Notes: generated by a model not told the origin, from the letters alone. 64,000 nucleotides of DNA from CADCTB01 sp035494015 (GCA_035494015.1 DATJHJ010000009.1:1-64000); one strand, 5' to 3'; shown: positions 52,417 through 61,258, counted from the first letter of the stretch. Translations and numbers: made by a program.

Positions 52417-53868
52417 ATGACCACGCACAGCACCAGAAGGCTCGCCGGTACCGCACTCATGGTGGCGGTCCTGCTCGCCGGGCTACTCGCTGCCCTCGTC
52501 CCGGCCGCCCCCGCCTCGGCCTCTGACGACGGCGGGTTTGCCGCCCGGATGCTCGAGCTGCTCAACCAGCAGCGGTCGGCGGCCAGCCTTCCTGCGCTCT
52601 CGTGGTCACCCGGCCTGGCCGGCGTCGCCGAGGACAGCCCGTACACCGGCTGCGGCTTCACCGTGCCCGGCCGGGCCAAGGACATGGGCGTTCGCAACTA
52701 CTTCAGCCACACCATCCTCGGCTGCGGGACCCAGACGGTGTTCAACGTGCTGTCCGCGGCGGGGATCCAGTCCTCGGCCAGCGGCGAGAACATCGCCTGG
52801 GTCAGCGGGATGACCGACCCGAAGCTGGCCGCCGAGCGGCTGATGAACGACCTGATGGCCGACGCGGGCCACCGGGCCAACATCCTGAGCCCCAACTACA
52901 ACACCGTCGGCATCGGCTCGTGGCATACCGCCGCCGGCCAGACCTGGACCGGCGGGGGCGGCGCCCTGGGCAACGTCTTCATCGGGACGCAGGTCTTCGG
53001 CCACACCACGGCCACCGGCCCCCAGCCGGCGGGCGTGCCCACCAACGTCAAGGCCACCGGCGGCAACGGCGCCGTCTCGGTGACCTGGTCGCCCGCCGCC
53101 GGCCCGGCGCCCGACGTCTACGGCGTGTTCGCGTGGAACAGTGCCGGCTACACGGCCAAGTACGCCACCGCCTGCGCCACCTGCACGACCGCCACGGTCA
53201 CCGGCCTGGCCAACGGTGGCACCTACTACGTCACCGTCTACGGGTACAACGCCGCCGGGTGGGGGAACCCGGGCACGTCGAACTGGGTGACCGTCGCCGC
53301 CCCGCCCGGCGCCCCGACCGCGGTGCGCATCCTGCCCGGCGACGGCGCCATGACCGGGACGTGGCACGGCCCCACTAACCCGGGCACCGCCATCGACGGC
53401 TACGCCCTGTTCGTCTTCGACGCCAACGGCTACACCAACCACTTCGCCTGGGTGTGCCCGACCTGCACCACCGGCACGGCCACCGGCCTGGTCAACGGCC
53501 ACTCGTACTACGCCGTCGTCTACGCCCACGACCCGAACGGCTGGGGCGCGCCGACGGTCTCTGGCTGGATCGTGGCCGGCACCCCCGCCCCGCCGGCGAC
53601 GGTGTCGGCCACCCGGGCCAACAGCGCCGCCCAGCTCTCATGGGCCGCGGCGACCAATTCCGGGGCCGCGATCGACATGTACGGCCTGTTCGCCTTCGAC
53701 GCCAACGGCTACACCGGCGTGTACGCCACCGCCTGTGCCACGTGCACCTCGGGCACCCTTCCCGGCCTGGTCAACGGCAAGGCCTACACGGTGGCGGTCT
53801 ACGCCCACAACGCCCGGGGCTGGGGCGCCCCCACGCTGTCGGGTACGGTGACCCCCGGCGCGCCGTAA
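52417..53868 (+). CDS. Secreted CAP-domain protein with three FN3-like repeats
   Basis: 483 residues. Signal peptide (about 1-36); CAP/SCP domain (about 40-195) with GCGFTVPGRAKDMGVRNYFSH, GENIAW and HRANILSPNY, clearly paralogous to the gene at 49385. Three fibronectin-III-like repeats follow (about 205-295, 300-390, 391-483). Each repeat carries one C-x2-C in the same place (CATCTT, CPTCTT, CATCTS) and ends with a WG-containing strand. Extracellular or wall-associated. It is 66 bp downstream of the fusion gene, in the same orientation. Confidence 0.88.
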   Translation: MTTHSTRRLAGTALMVAVLLAGLLAALVPAAPASASDDGGFAARMLELLNQQRSAASLPALSWSPGLAGVAEDSPYTGCGFTVPGRAKDMGVRNYFSHTILGCGTQTVFNVLSAAGIQSSASGENIAWVSGMTDPKLAAERLMNDLMADAGHRANILSPNYNTVGIGSWHTAAGQTWTGGGGALGNVFIGTQVFGHTTATGPQPAGVPTNVKATGGNGAVSVTWSPAAGPAPDVYGVFAWNSAGYTAKYATACATCTTATVTGLANGGTYYVTVYGYNAAGWGNPGTSNWVTVAAPPGAPTAVRILPGDGAMTGTWHGPTNPGTAIDGYALFVFDANGYTNHFAWVCPTCTTGTATGLVNGHSYYAVVYAHDPNGWGAPTVSGWIVAGTPAPPATVSATRANSAAQLSWAAATNSGAAIDMYGLFAFDANGYTGVYATACATCTSGTLPGLVNGKAYTVAVYAHNARGWGAPTLSGTVTPGAP

Positions 53869-53916
53869 AGGGCAGGTCACGGCGCGTTGTCGCGCCGGCT
53901 CCGCCGACCCTCGGGT

Positions 53917-53922
53917 TACCAT
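53917..53922 (+). promoter_or_regulatory. -10 box of the zinc/coiled-coil protein gene (leaderless)
   Basis: TACCAT lies 7 nt before the ATG at 53930 and includes the first two bases of the earlier in-frame ATG at 53921, which favours 53930 as the true start. Confidence 0.45.
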
Positions 53923-53929
53923 GGAGCGA

Positions 53930-55006
53930 ATGGGCCGGTGCCACGAGTTCGGCTCTCAGATCCGTGAAGGCTGCGGTCATCCGATGAGAGCGGGCGAGCG
54001 GGCCTGTGCCTGCCCGGAGTGCGGCGTCGTCTGCCAGGGCCTGTTCGACGGCTGCCCGGACGTCTGGGCCCGCGGCCCCCGGCCGGTCGCCTTGATCAAC
54101 GTGGCCGCCCTCGGTGGCAACGGCGTGACCGTCCGAGCCCTCAACGCCGGCGCGACGCAGGCCCCGCGCCGGGCCCCGGCCGGGCCGACCATCAACGCCG
54201 GCCAGGTGGGCCAGGCCGGCTCGCAGCCGCTGCCTCCCCCCCCACCGCCGCCAGGGGCCCCGACCAACGGCTTCTACACCACGTCGCCGCCGCCCCCGCC
54301 GCCGCTGCGCCCCCCGAGCGAGGCCCGGACCGAGGTCCTGCAGTGGTTCGAGGACGCCTTCGACGAGCTGCGCAACGAGCTCCACGCCGTGGTCAGCACG
54401 GTGACCCGCCAGCAGGCCATGCTGGCCGAGCTGCTCGACTCGCGTGAGGCCGAGCTCCGGGTCGTCCTCGTGGCCGAGTCCCTGCCCGAGCTGGCCGGCG
54501 AGGCGGCGGCCAAGGCCCTGGCCAGCGAGTCCGGCGGGCTGGCCGACATGGTCGCCGGCTACCTGGACGACTTCCGCACCGCGGTCGAGGCCCAGGAGCG
54601 GTCGAACGCGTCGGTCATGGACCACATGCGGGAGCTGCTGCAACGGATCGAGGCCACGGCCGAGTGGCAGACCGAGGATGCCCGGGTCGAGGGCGACGCC
54701 AGACTCGACGCCCTCAAGGCGTCGGTGGCCCGCCAGCTGCGCCCCGTCGCCGCCGATGTCGCCGCCCTGGCCGCCGAGGTCGAGGCCGTGCAGGAGCGCG
54801 AAGCGGCGCGCACCCGGGCCCTGAAGGCGTCGCTGACCAAGCAGCTCCAGCCCCTGGCCGCCAAGCTCGATGCCGCCGTGGGCCGGTCCGACCAGCAGCT
54901 GGCCGAGATCCGCGCCCGGCTCGACGCCCTGGCTGGGGAGAGCGGCGCTCTGCCCAGCCCCCGGGTCGTGACCCGGCGGCGGCCCTCGGCCTCGCCGCGC
55001 AGCTAA
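53930..55006 (+). CDS. Unknown protein: Cys-rich N-terminus, polyproline linker, coiled coil
   Basis: 358 residues. The N-terminus has a Cys/His cluster (GRCHEF, EGCGH, CACPECGVVC) that probably binds zinc. A central stretch has two polyproline runs. The C-terminal 220 residues are charged and helical, likely coiled coil (WFEDAFDELRNELHAVVSTV; ARLDALKASVARQLRPV; ALKASLTKQLQPLAAKLDA, the last two being an internal repeat). No signal peptide. I do not know the family. It lies beside sua5 at the right edge of the putative insertion, as another coiled-coil gene lies beside the PTP at the left edge. Confidence 0.72.
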   Translation: MGRCHEFGSQIREGCGHPMRAGERACACPECGVVCQGLFDGCPDVWARGPRPVALINVAALGGNGVTVRALNAGATQAPRRAPAGPTINAGQVGQAGSQPLPPPPPPPGAPTNGFYTTSPPPPPPLRPPSEARTEVLQWFEDAFDELRNELHAVVSTVTRQQAMLAELLDSREAELRVVLVAESLPELAGEAAAKALASESGGLADMVAGYLDDFRTAVEAQERSNASVMDHMRELLQRIEATAEWQTEDARVEGDARLDALKASVARQLRPVAADVAALAAEVEAVQEREAARTRALKASLTKQLQPLAAKLDAAVGRSDQQLAEIRARLDALAGESGALPSPRVVTRRRPSASPRS

Positions 55007-55010
55007 GCGC

Positions 55011-55637
55011 TCAGGCCGTCCCGGCCCGGGCCAACAGCTCGGCCCACGGGATCCGCCCCTCCCGGAGCAACTTGAGGTCGTGGCCGGTGCAGTCGACCAC
55101 CGTCGACGGGGTGCCGGTGCAGGCCCCGGCGTCCAGGACGACGGGGACGGCGGCGCCGAACGCCTCCGCCACCGCCTCGGCCGTGGTGAGCGGGGGCTGC
55201 CCGTGGAGGTTGGCGCTGGTGGTGGCTAGGGGCCCGGCGGCCGCGCACAAGGCCTGGGCCACGAGGTGGGCCGGGCTGCGGACGCCGACGGTGAGCTCGT
55301 CCTCGCCCAGGTCGGCGCCCAGGTCGGGCCGGGCGGGCAGGACGATGGTCAGCGGCCCGGGCCAGTAGGCCGCCATCAGCTCCAGGGCCAGGTCGGGCAC
55401 GGCGGTGGCCACGGAGAGGGCCTGCTCCACCCCGGTGACGAGCAGGGGCAGGCTCACGTCGCGCGGCCGCCGCTTGGCCGCGAAGATGCGATCGGTGGCG
55501 CCGGGCCGGAAGGGGTCGACGGCCAGCCCGTACACGGTGTCGGTGGGGATCCCGACCGGCAGGGCCTGGCCCAGCGCCCGCACGGCTTGGAGCACGGCAG
55601 TCGGCGGGGGCGGATCCCCGACCGCGGGGACGATCAT
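55011..55637 (-). CDS. Threonylcarbamoyl-AMP synthase (Sua5/YciO/YrdC family)
   Basis: 208 residues. It makes the precursor for the t6A37 tRNA modification. GIPTDTVYGLAVDP, KRRPRDVSLPLLV (ATP/threonine site), YWPGPLTIVL and TTSANLHGQPP are the family blocks. It has only the YrdC domain, without the extra C-terminal Sua5 domain. The ATG at 55637 overlaps the prmC stop (ATGA). Confidence 0.93.
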   Translation of the reverse strand: MIVPAVGDPPPPTAVLQAVRALGQALPVGIPTDTVYGLAVDPFRPGATDRIFAAKRRPRDVSLPLLVTGVEQALSVATAVPDLALELMAAYWPGPLTIVLPARPDLGADLGEDELTVGVRSPAHLVAQALCAAAGPLATTSANLHGQPPLTTAEAVAEAFGAAVPVVLDAGACTGTPSTVVDCTGHDLKLLREGRIPWAELLARAGTA

Positions 55638-56461
55638 CGGCCGACCCTACCCACGAGGGCGCGTAGCCGCCCGGCCAGGTCGGGCTTCACCGTGACCGGG
55701 TCGAACCCGGCCTGCCGGGCCAGCGCCTCGGCCTCGCCGGCCTGGTGGGGCGCGATCTCGACCACCACCACCCCGGGCCGGGCCAACCAGGCCGGGGCCT
55801 CGGCCACGATGCGGGCCACGTCCTCCAGGCCGGTGGGGCCGGCGACCAGCGCGCCCGCAGGCTCCCAGCCGGCCACCTCCTCGGGGAGGGCTTCGCCGGC
55901 GGCGACGTAGGGCGGGTTGGCCACCACCAGGTCGACCCGGCCCCGCAGCTCGTCCGGCAGGGCGGCGAACCAGTCGCCCTCGGCCAGGCGCACCCGGGTC
56001 GCCACCCGGCTGCCCATCCCGGCCAGGTTGGCCCGGGCCACGGCCAGCGCCTCGGCCGAGCGATCGGTGCCCCACACCCGGGCCCGGGGGGCCTCCAGGG
56101 CCAGGGACAGGGCGATGGCGCCCGAGCCCGTCCCCAGGTCGACGGCCACGGGGGCGACGAGGCCCAGCCGGTCCAACTCCCCCAGGGCGACCTCGACCAC
56201 CACCTCGGTCTCGGGGCGGGGGATCAGGGCCCGCCGGTCCACCACCAGCTCGAGCCGGCGGAACCCCCACACCCCGAGCACGTATTGCAGCGGCTCCCCC
56301 GCGGCCCGCCGGGCGACCATGGCCTCGACGAACGCCACGGTACGTGCCGGAACGGGGTCGTCCAGGCGGGGGACGAGGCGGGCCCGGTCGAAGCCCGACG
56401 CCCGCTCCAGGACGAACCAGCTCTCGAGGGGCCCGAGCGACGCCTGGGCGGCGCGGTGCAA
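55634..56461 (-). CDS. prmC: Release factor glutamine methyltransferase PrmC
   Basis: 275 residues. Methylates the GGQ glutamine of peptide release factors. GEPLQYVLGVWGFRRLELVV and IPRPETEVVVE mark the N-domain; DLGTGSGAIALSLALE is the SAM site and VVANPPYVA the catalytic NPPY. The TTG start at 56461 is closely preceded by GGCGGGAG. prfA, its usual upstream partner, is missing: a secreted-protein gene lies there instead. Confidence 0.93.
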   Translation of the reverse strand: MHRAAQASLGPLESWFVLERASGFDRARLVPRLDDPVPARTVAFVEAMVARRAAGEPLQYVLGVWGFRRLELVVDRRALIPRPETEVVVEVALGELDRLGLVAPVAVDLGTGSGAIALSLALEAPRARVWGTDRSAEALAVARANLAGMGSRVATRVRLAEGDWFAALPDELRGRVDLVVANPPYVAAGEALPEEVAGWEPAGALVAGPTGLEDVARIVAEAPAWLARPGVVVVEIAPHQAGEAEALARQAGFDPVTVKPDLAGRLRALVGRVGR

Positions 56462-56549
56462 CTCCCGCCAGGTACGAGGGCCTGTCGCTATCGCTGCCCC
56501 GCCGCCAGAGACGCGGCGGACGTGGCCGGGGGCGGGGGGACCGCGGCCG

Positions 56550-57038
56550 CTAGAGGGTCCCGGACGGGACCGGGCAGCCGAACTGGCGAAGGGTAAAGTC
56601 GATCACGGCCAGGGCCGCGTTCTCCTGCGTCACCAGGGCGGCGGTGAACTGTGGGAACTGGGCGATCAGGATGTTGAAGTTCTGCACCACGGCAGCACGC
56701 TGGGCCAGCAGGGCGGCGCAGATGACGCTGGCGACCGGGTTGGGCACGATCTGCAGGGCCTGGACAGCGGCCGTGCTCTGGTTGGCGATCTGCTGCCCCA
56801 TGGCGAGAACCTGGGCCTGCGTGGCCGTGTCAGGGAGGAGCTGCTGGGCCGTGGCGGGCGCCGCTTGCGGCGTGACGCCGGCGGCCTGGCGGGCCAGCAG
56901 GGAGGCCACGGAGGGGACGGTGCGGGCGCTGGCGTCGTGCTCGGCGAACAGCAGTACGCCGGAGAGAAGCCCAAGCGTGGCGGTTACCGCGGCCAGAGCC
57001 TTGAGCCGCCTCGGACGCTTGACCTCGTTCTCGTTCAC
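56550..57038 (-). CDS. Small secreted protein of unknown function
   Basis: 162 residues, GTG start with GAGGGCGGG upstream. A basic N-terminus (KRPRRLK) and hydrophobic helix (about 13-32, AAVTATLGLLSGVLLFA) look like a signal peptide. The mature part is Ala/Gln-rich and helical with two cysteines (near 107 and at the C-terminal FGCPVP). I do not recognise it. Confidence 0.65.
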   Translation of the reverse strand: MNENEVKRPRRLKALAAVTATLGLLSGVLLFAEHDASARTVPSVASLLARQAAGVTPQAAPATAQQLLPDTATQAQVLAMGQQIANQSTAAVQALQIVPNPVASVICAALLAQRAAVVQNFNILIAQFPQFTAALVTQENAALAVIDFTLRQFGCPVPSGTL

Positions 57039-57164
57039 TGCCCGCCCTCTCTACCTCAAGGTGAAGGTGCTTACACTACGATAGATGCCCGCCCGCACCA
57101 GGCCCGTCGGCTCGCCCACCGACGAGAGCCCTGTGCTCCGTGCCGCGGCAGCATAGACCAAGTC

Positions 57165-59030
57165 GTGCCCGGCAGCCAGCACCCCGAAACCACCACCGAA
57201 GGCGCACGCCCCATCACCGACCGCCGCCGGCTGGTCGTGCTCGGCGGGGCCGCAGTGCTGGTGCTGGTGCTCCTCAACGGCGCCTACCAGGCCACCCAGG
57301 CGGTACGGGCCGGCACCCGCGGCAAGGGGGCCCTGATCCGGGCCGAGGACCAGCTGAACGCCCGCCAGCCCCGGCAGGCCCGCCAGTCCCTGACCGAGGC
57401 CCACCGCGCGTTCCGCCAGGTCCGTCGCAACCTGCTGTCGACCGGTCCCCTCCTGCCCCTCGCCCGGGTCATTCCCTTCGTGCGCATCCAGACCCGGGGC
57501 GTCGAGGCGTTCGCCAGCGCCGGCGAGGCCCTCTCGACCGCTGGCCTGGGCCTGACCGATAGCGCGTCGGCCCTGCTCGAGCCTCCCGACGGGCACGTCC
57601 CGGTCTCCAGCGCGGTCGACTCGCTGCGGCGGGTGCACACGTCGCTCCAGGCCGCGGTCAAGGCCCTCGACCAGGCCAGCGCCCGGGTGGCCGCCCTGAA
57701 CGGCTACCGATTGGTCGGTCCCATCGGCGCGGCCCGCGAGGACCTGGCGTCGCGCCTGCCCCGAATCGGCGCCCGGGCCGCGTCCGCCGAGGACGGCCTC
57801 GCCGCCCTGCTGGCCTTCGCCGGCGACTCGGGGCCCCGCCGCTACCTCTTCGTCTCCCAGAACCCCGACGAGGTCCGGCCCACGGGGGGGTTCATCGGGA
57901 CCTACGGGATCCTCGTCGCCGAGGACCACCAGCTGCGCCTCGATCGGTTCGAGGGCATCGACGACTGGATCGCCGGCCATCCCGACGCCGTGGTGCCCCC
58001 GGCCCAGGCCCCCTCGGCGTTGCGGTTCTCGTCGCCCCCCGCCCGCCAGACCCTGGCCAACGCCAACGCCGTCCCCGACTGGCCCCAGGCCGCGGCGCTG
58101 GCCGCCCAGCTGTGGGCCAAGGGGGGCGAGGCGCCCGTCGACGGCGTGCTGTCCGTGACCCCGGGGTTCCTGGCCAAGGTGCTGGCCGTCCTCGGCCCGG
58201 TCCAGGTCCCGGCCTACGGCGAGACGGTCGACGCCACCAACGTTCGAGACCGGTTCGACTTCTACACCCGCCAGAACGAGGCCCAAGCGGTGACCGACAA
58301 GGTCCGGAAGGCCTTCGTGGCCGAGCTGGCCCAGGCGGTCATGTCCCAGTTGCTGGCCGCCCCGGCGTCCCAGTGGGACGGCGTGGCCCGGGCCATCGGG
58401 GACGCCTTCGACGCCCGGCTGGCCATGGCCTGGTCGACCGACGCGCAGGTGTCGACGGCCCTGGCCGAGCGGGGCTGGGATGGCGCCCTCCCGGTCACCG
58501 AGGGCGACTTCTTCTACGGGGCCGAGTTTCAGTTCGAGACCAAGAGCGGCGGCGGCCTGCGCCGGACCTACGACCACCAGGTCGACCTGCATGCCGACGG
58601 TTCGGCGACGGTCACCACCACGGTGACCATCCGGAACCCGCAGCCCCCCAGCGCCTTCAACAACACCTCGGTCATCTACTTCACCGCCTACGGCCCGCAG
58701 GGCGCCACCCTGGATCCGGCATCCGACAAGGCGGTGGCCATGGAGGCGCCGATCGGCGGCCACCCGGCCGCCGGGTGGTTCCGGGGCGCCGGGCCGCTGA
58801 GCCAGGCGACGGTGAAAGTGGTGTGGGACGTGCCCAACCTGGCCCGCCAGACCCGGCCCGGGACCTGGGACCTACCCCTCCACTTCATGGGCGTGCCCGA
58901 CCACACCGGCGACAACCTCAACCTGACCGTCAACCTGCCCGACGGCTGGCGCTGGAAGGGGCCGGCCCCCCCGCCGAGCGTCTCGCTCGACGCCGACATC
59001 GTGGCCGCATGGACGGCCGGGCCCGCCTGA
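57165..59030 (+). CDS. DUF4012 membrane protein (second copy)
   Basis: 621 residues, GTG start. One N-terminal membrane helix (about 23-42) and a large outside domain with the DUF4012 core: GPRRYLFVSQNPDEVRPTGGFIGTYG, FEGIDDWIAGHPDAVVPP and VDGVLSVTPGFLAKVLAVLGPVQVP. The first copy (28762-30693) lacks the RPTGGFIG stretch, so this is the more canonical member. It is divergent from the secreted-protein gene across 126 bp in which I see no strong -10 box. Confidence 0.85.
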   Translation: MPGSQHPETTTEGARPITDRRRLVVLGGAAVLVLVLLNGAYQATQAVRAGTRGKGALIRAEDQLNARQPRQARQSLTEAHRAFRQVRRNLLSTGPLLPLARVIPFVRIQTRGVEAFASAGEALSTAGLGLTDSASALLEPPDGHVPVSSAVDSLRRVHTSLQAAVKALDQASARVAALNGYRLVGPIGAAREDLASRLPRIGARAASAEDGLAALLAFAGDSGPRRYLFVSQNPDEVRPTGGFIGTYGILVAEDHQLRLDRFEGIDDWIAGHPDAVVPPAQAPSALRFSSPPARQTLANANAVPDWPQAAALAAQLWAKGGEAPVDGVLSVTPGFLAKVLAVLGPVQVPAYGETVDATNVRDRFDFYTRQNEAQAVTDKVRKAFVAELAQAVMSQLLAAPASQWDGVARAIGDAFDARLAMAWSTDAQVSTALAERGWDGALPVTEGDFFYGAEFQFETKSGGGLRRTYDHQVDLHADGSATVTTTVTIRNPQPPSAFNNTSVIYFTAYGPQGATLDPASDKAVAMEAPIGGHPAAGWFRGAGPLSQATVKVVWDVPNLARQTRPGTWDLPLHFMGVPDHTGDNLNLTVNLPDGWRWKGPAPPPSVSLDADIVAAWTAGPA

Positions 59031-59035
59031 GCCCG

Positions 59036-59437
59036 CTAGCGCAGGGCCACCCGCTCGGTCTCCCGCTCGTTCCCTTGGCGAACCGGCGCCGGCCGCGCTC
59101 GGCCGCGCTCGGCCTGGGCCGTGGCTCGGCGGGCGAGGTGCTGGCGCCGGCGCAGGCCGACCACGGTCAGCGATCCGACGACCGCGCTGAGGCCGATGAG
59201 AACATCGGGCACCGGCGACCCGTGGCTCGCCGCGGCCTCCGGCGACCCGGTCACCACCACCGGGCCGCCCCCGAGGGTGGCGGCCTCGGCCACCGGCGCA
59301 GACTCCGTGGCGCCGAGCGCGCACGGTGGCGGGTAGCACCGGCCAGGACCGGCGGCGTGCGCAGGCGACGCGAGGACGAACGGCGCCACGGGCAGGAGCG
59401 CCATCAAGAGGAATCGGAAGGCTGACCTTCGCCGCAT
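59036..59437 (-). CDS. Small secreted/membrane protein with C-terminal anchor helix
   Basis: 133 residues. A signal peptide (RRRSAFRFLLMALLPVAPFVL, cleaved near AHA-AGP), a short Pro/Ala region with two Cys (CYPPPC), one membrane helix (about 80-97, VLIGLSAVVGSLTVVGL) and a basic cytoplasmic tail of about 35 residues. Unknown family. It lies between the second DUF4012 and second wzc genes. The ATG at 59437 places the signal peptide at the start. Confidence 0.65.
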   Translation of the reverse strand: MRRRSAFRFLLMALLPVAPFVLASPAHAAGPGRCYPPPCALGATESAPVAEAATLGGGPVVVTGSPEAAASHGSPVPDVLIGLSAVVGSLTVVGLRRRQHLARRATAQAERGRARPAPVRQGNERETERVALR

Positions 59438-59538
59438 CGTCCCCCAGCCGGGCTCGTCCAAGAATTGATCCGCGGCCCGAGGCTACCAGAGGGGATCCGG
59501 CGTCCCCGCGCGCATCGGACCGCCGTCGCCGGTGGTTT

Positions 59539-61155
59539 TCAGGGCCCGGCGGGCTGCTTGCGCTGCCTCCCCGACGACTTGCCGTTCGGGCTGACCTCGC
59601 CGGAGTAGTACTCGTACCGGTAGCCCTGCTCGCTCGAGGCCCCGTTGAGGATGGACCCGATCAGGGGTGCCCCGACCTGGCGCAGCAGCTCGACCGAGCG
59701 GGTCAGGTGCTTGCCACTGGTGGAGCCCACGGTGGCCACGATGAGCACGCCCTCGGCCCGCGCCGACAACACCGCGGCGTCGGTGACCGGGAGCACGGGC
59801 GGGACGTCGAGCAGCACGATGTCGGCCTGGGCCTTGAGGGCGCCGATGAGATCGGCCGCTCGACCCGAGGCCAGGAGCTCGGACGGGTTGGGGGGCACCG
59901 GCCCCGACGCCAGCAGGAGGAGGCGCTGCTCGTTGGGGACGGCCTGCAGGCCGGTGTGCAGCGACGCCTGGCCGAGGAGCACGGAGGTGAACCCGACCGA
60001 GTTGGGCAGCCCGAAGAACTCGTGGATGCGGGGCCGGCGGAGGTCGCAGCTGACGATGATGACCCGCTCGCCGGCCCGGGCCAGCACGACGCCGAGGTTG
60101 GCCACCGCCGTGCTCTTGCCCTCGGACGCGTTCGGGCTGGTGACCTCCAGGACCCGCACCGACCGGTCCAGGGTGAGGAACCGGATCGAGGTGCGCAGGG
60201 CGCGGTACGCCTCGGCCGCCGGCGAGCTGGGCTCCGTCCGGGACACCACATAGGTCTCCTCCCGGTTCTTCCAGCCGGGGATGACCGGGATCTGGCCGAG
60301 CATGGGCAGCCCGCGGGTGGCCCGCTCCAGATCCTCCTTGGACTTGATGGAGTCGTCGAAGTGCTCGAAGGCGAAGGCCAGGGCCACGCCCAGCAGCAGG
60401 CCGGCACCCACGCCGAGCACGCCGTTGCGCTTCGGGGTGGGCTTGAACGGGGCGGTGGGGACGGCGGCCGGGGTGATGAGCAGGGGCCCACCCTTGGTGA
60501 ACGAGGCGTCCACCTGCAGCTGGTTCAGCCGCTGCTTCAGCGGCACGAGCTGGCTCAGCTGGGCATCGCGGTCCTCCTGGACCTGCGGTCGCTGGGCGCA
60601 CTCCTGGGGCGGGTTGTTCCCCGTGCACGGCGGCAGGGCGGCCAGCCGGTCGGACAGCTGGTCGACCTGCTTCTGGACCTCGTTGATCTTCTTCTGCAGC
60701 TCCTCGGCCGCCGACACCAGAGCGGCAACCGACTGCTTCCGGCTGTAGTCGACGTACTCCTGCGCGTACGCGTTGGCCACGGTGGCCGCCTGGCGGGGGC
60801 TGGCGCTCTCCGCCCGGGCTTCGAGCACGGACGTCTGGCCCACCGGGACGACCGACGTGTGGGCCACGGCGCCGTTCAGCTTCGCCTTGAGCCCGTCGAG
60901 CACCGGCTGGCTCTGCATGACCTGCACTGACGTCTGGATGTCGACCTGGCTCACCGCCGCGCCGGTGGTGTCGAACAGGGAGCCGCCGGGCTGGACCAGG
61001 ATGCGCGCCCCGGCCCGGTAGACGGGCTTCTGCAGCACGGACATGAGCAGCGCCGCCCCGGTGACCAGCACGACGGCGGCGACGACGATCCAACGCCGCC
61101 GTCGCAGGACCAGCAGGTACTCCCGAAGGTCCCCGCGGCTCTCGTCCGGAGGCAT
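59539..61155 (-). CDS. Wzc-type polysaccharide co-polymerase / BY-kinase (second copy)
   Basis: 538 residues, the same length and order as the first copy. Membrane helices lie at about 23-41 and 245-263. The kinase has Walker A NASEGKST (Lys347), Walker A' VIIVSCDLRRPRIHEFFGLPN, Walker B IVLLDVPPV and a C-terminal cluster GYRYEYYSGE. The outside coiled coil contains a loop with two cysteines (C177 and C186) absent from the first copy. The ATG at 61155 lies 6 nt after TACTAT (probably leaderless). Confidence 0.92.
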   Translation of the reverse strand: MPPDESRGDLREYLLVLRRRRWIVVAAVVLVTGAALLMSVLQKPVYRAGARILVQPGGSLFDTTGAAVSQVDIQTSVQVMQSQPVLDGLKAKLNGAVAHTSVVPVGQTSVLEARAESASPRQAATVANAYAQEYVDYSRKQSVAALVSAAEELQKKINEVQKQVDQLSDRLAALPPCTGNNPPQECAQRPQVQEDRDAQLSQLVPLKQRLNQLQVDASFTKGGPLLITPAAVPTAPFKPTPKRNGVLGVGAGLLLGVALAFAFEHFDDSIKSKEDLERATRGLPMLGQIPVIPGWKNREETYVVSRTEPSSPAAEAYRALRTSIRFLTLDRSVRVLEVTSPNASEGKSTAVANLGVVLARAGERVIIVSCDLRRPRIHEFFGLPNSVGFTSVLLGQASLHTGLQAVPNEQRLLLLASGPVPPNPSELLASGRAADLIGALKAQADIVLLDVPPVLPVTDAAVLSARAEGVLIVATVGSTSGKHLTRSVELLRQVGAPLIGSILNGASSEQGYRYEYYSGEVSPNGKSSGRQRKQPAGP

Positions 61156-61161
61156 GCCCGA

Positions 61162-61167
61162 ATAGTA
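61162..61167 (-). promoter_or_regulatory. -10 box of second wzc-type gene (leaderless)
   Basis: TACTAT on the minus strand lies 6 nt before the ATG at 61155. The spacing is the same as at the first wzc-type gene. Confidence 0.55.
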
Positions 61168-61258
61168 GTCTTCGGCCCCTACGGCGCCCGGACCGCGGCA
61201 CCCTGTGACGCGCGCTCCGCTGGTCGGCCGCGCCCGGGCCGCGGTGTAGACAGGGACG

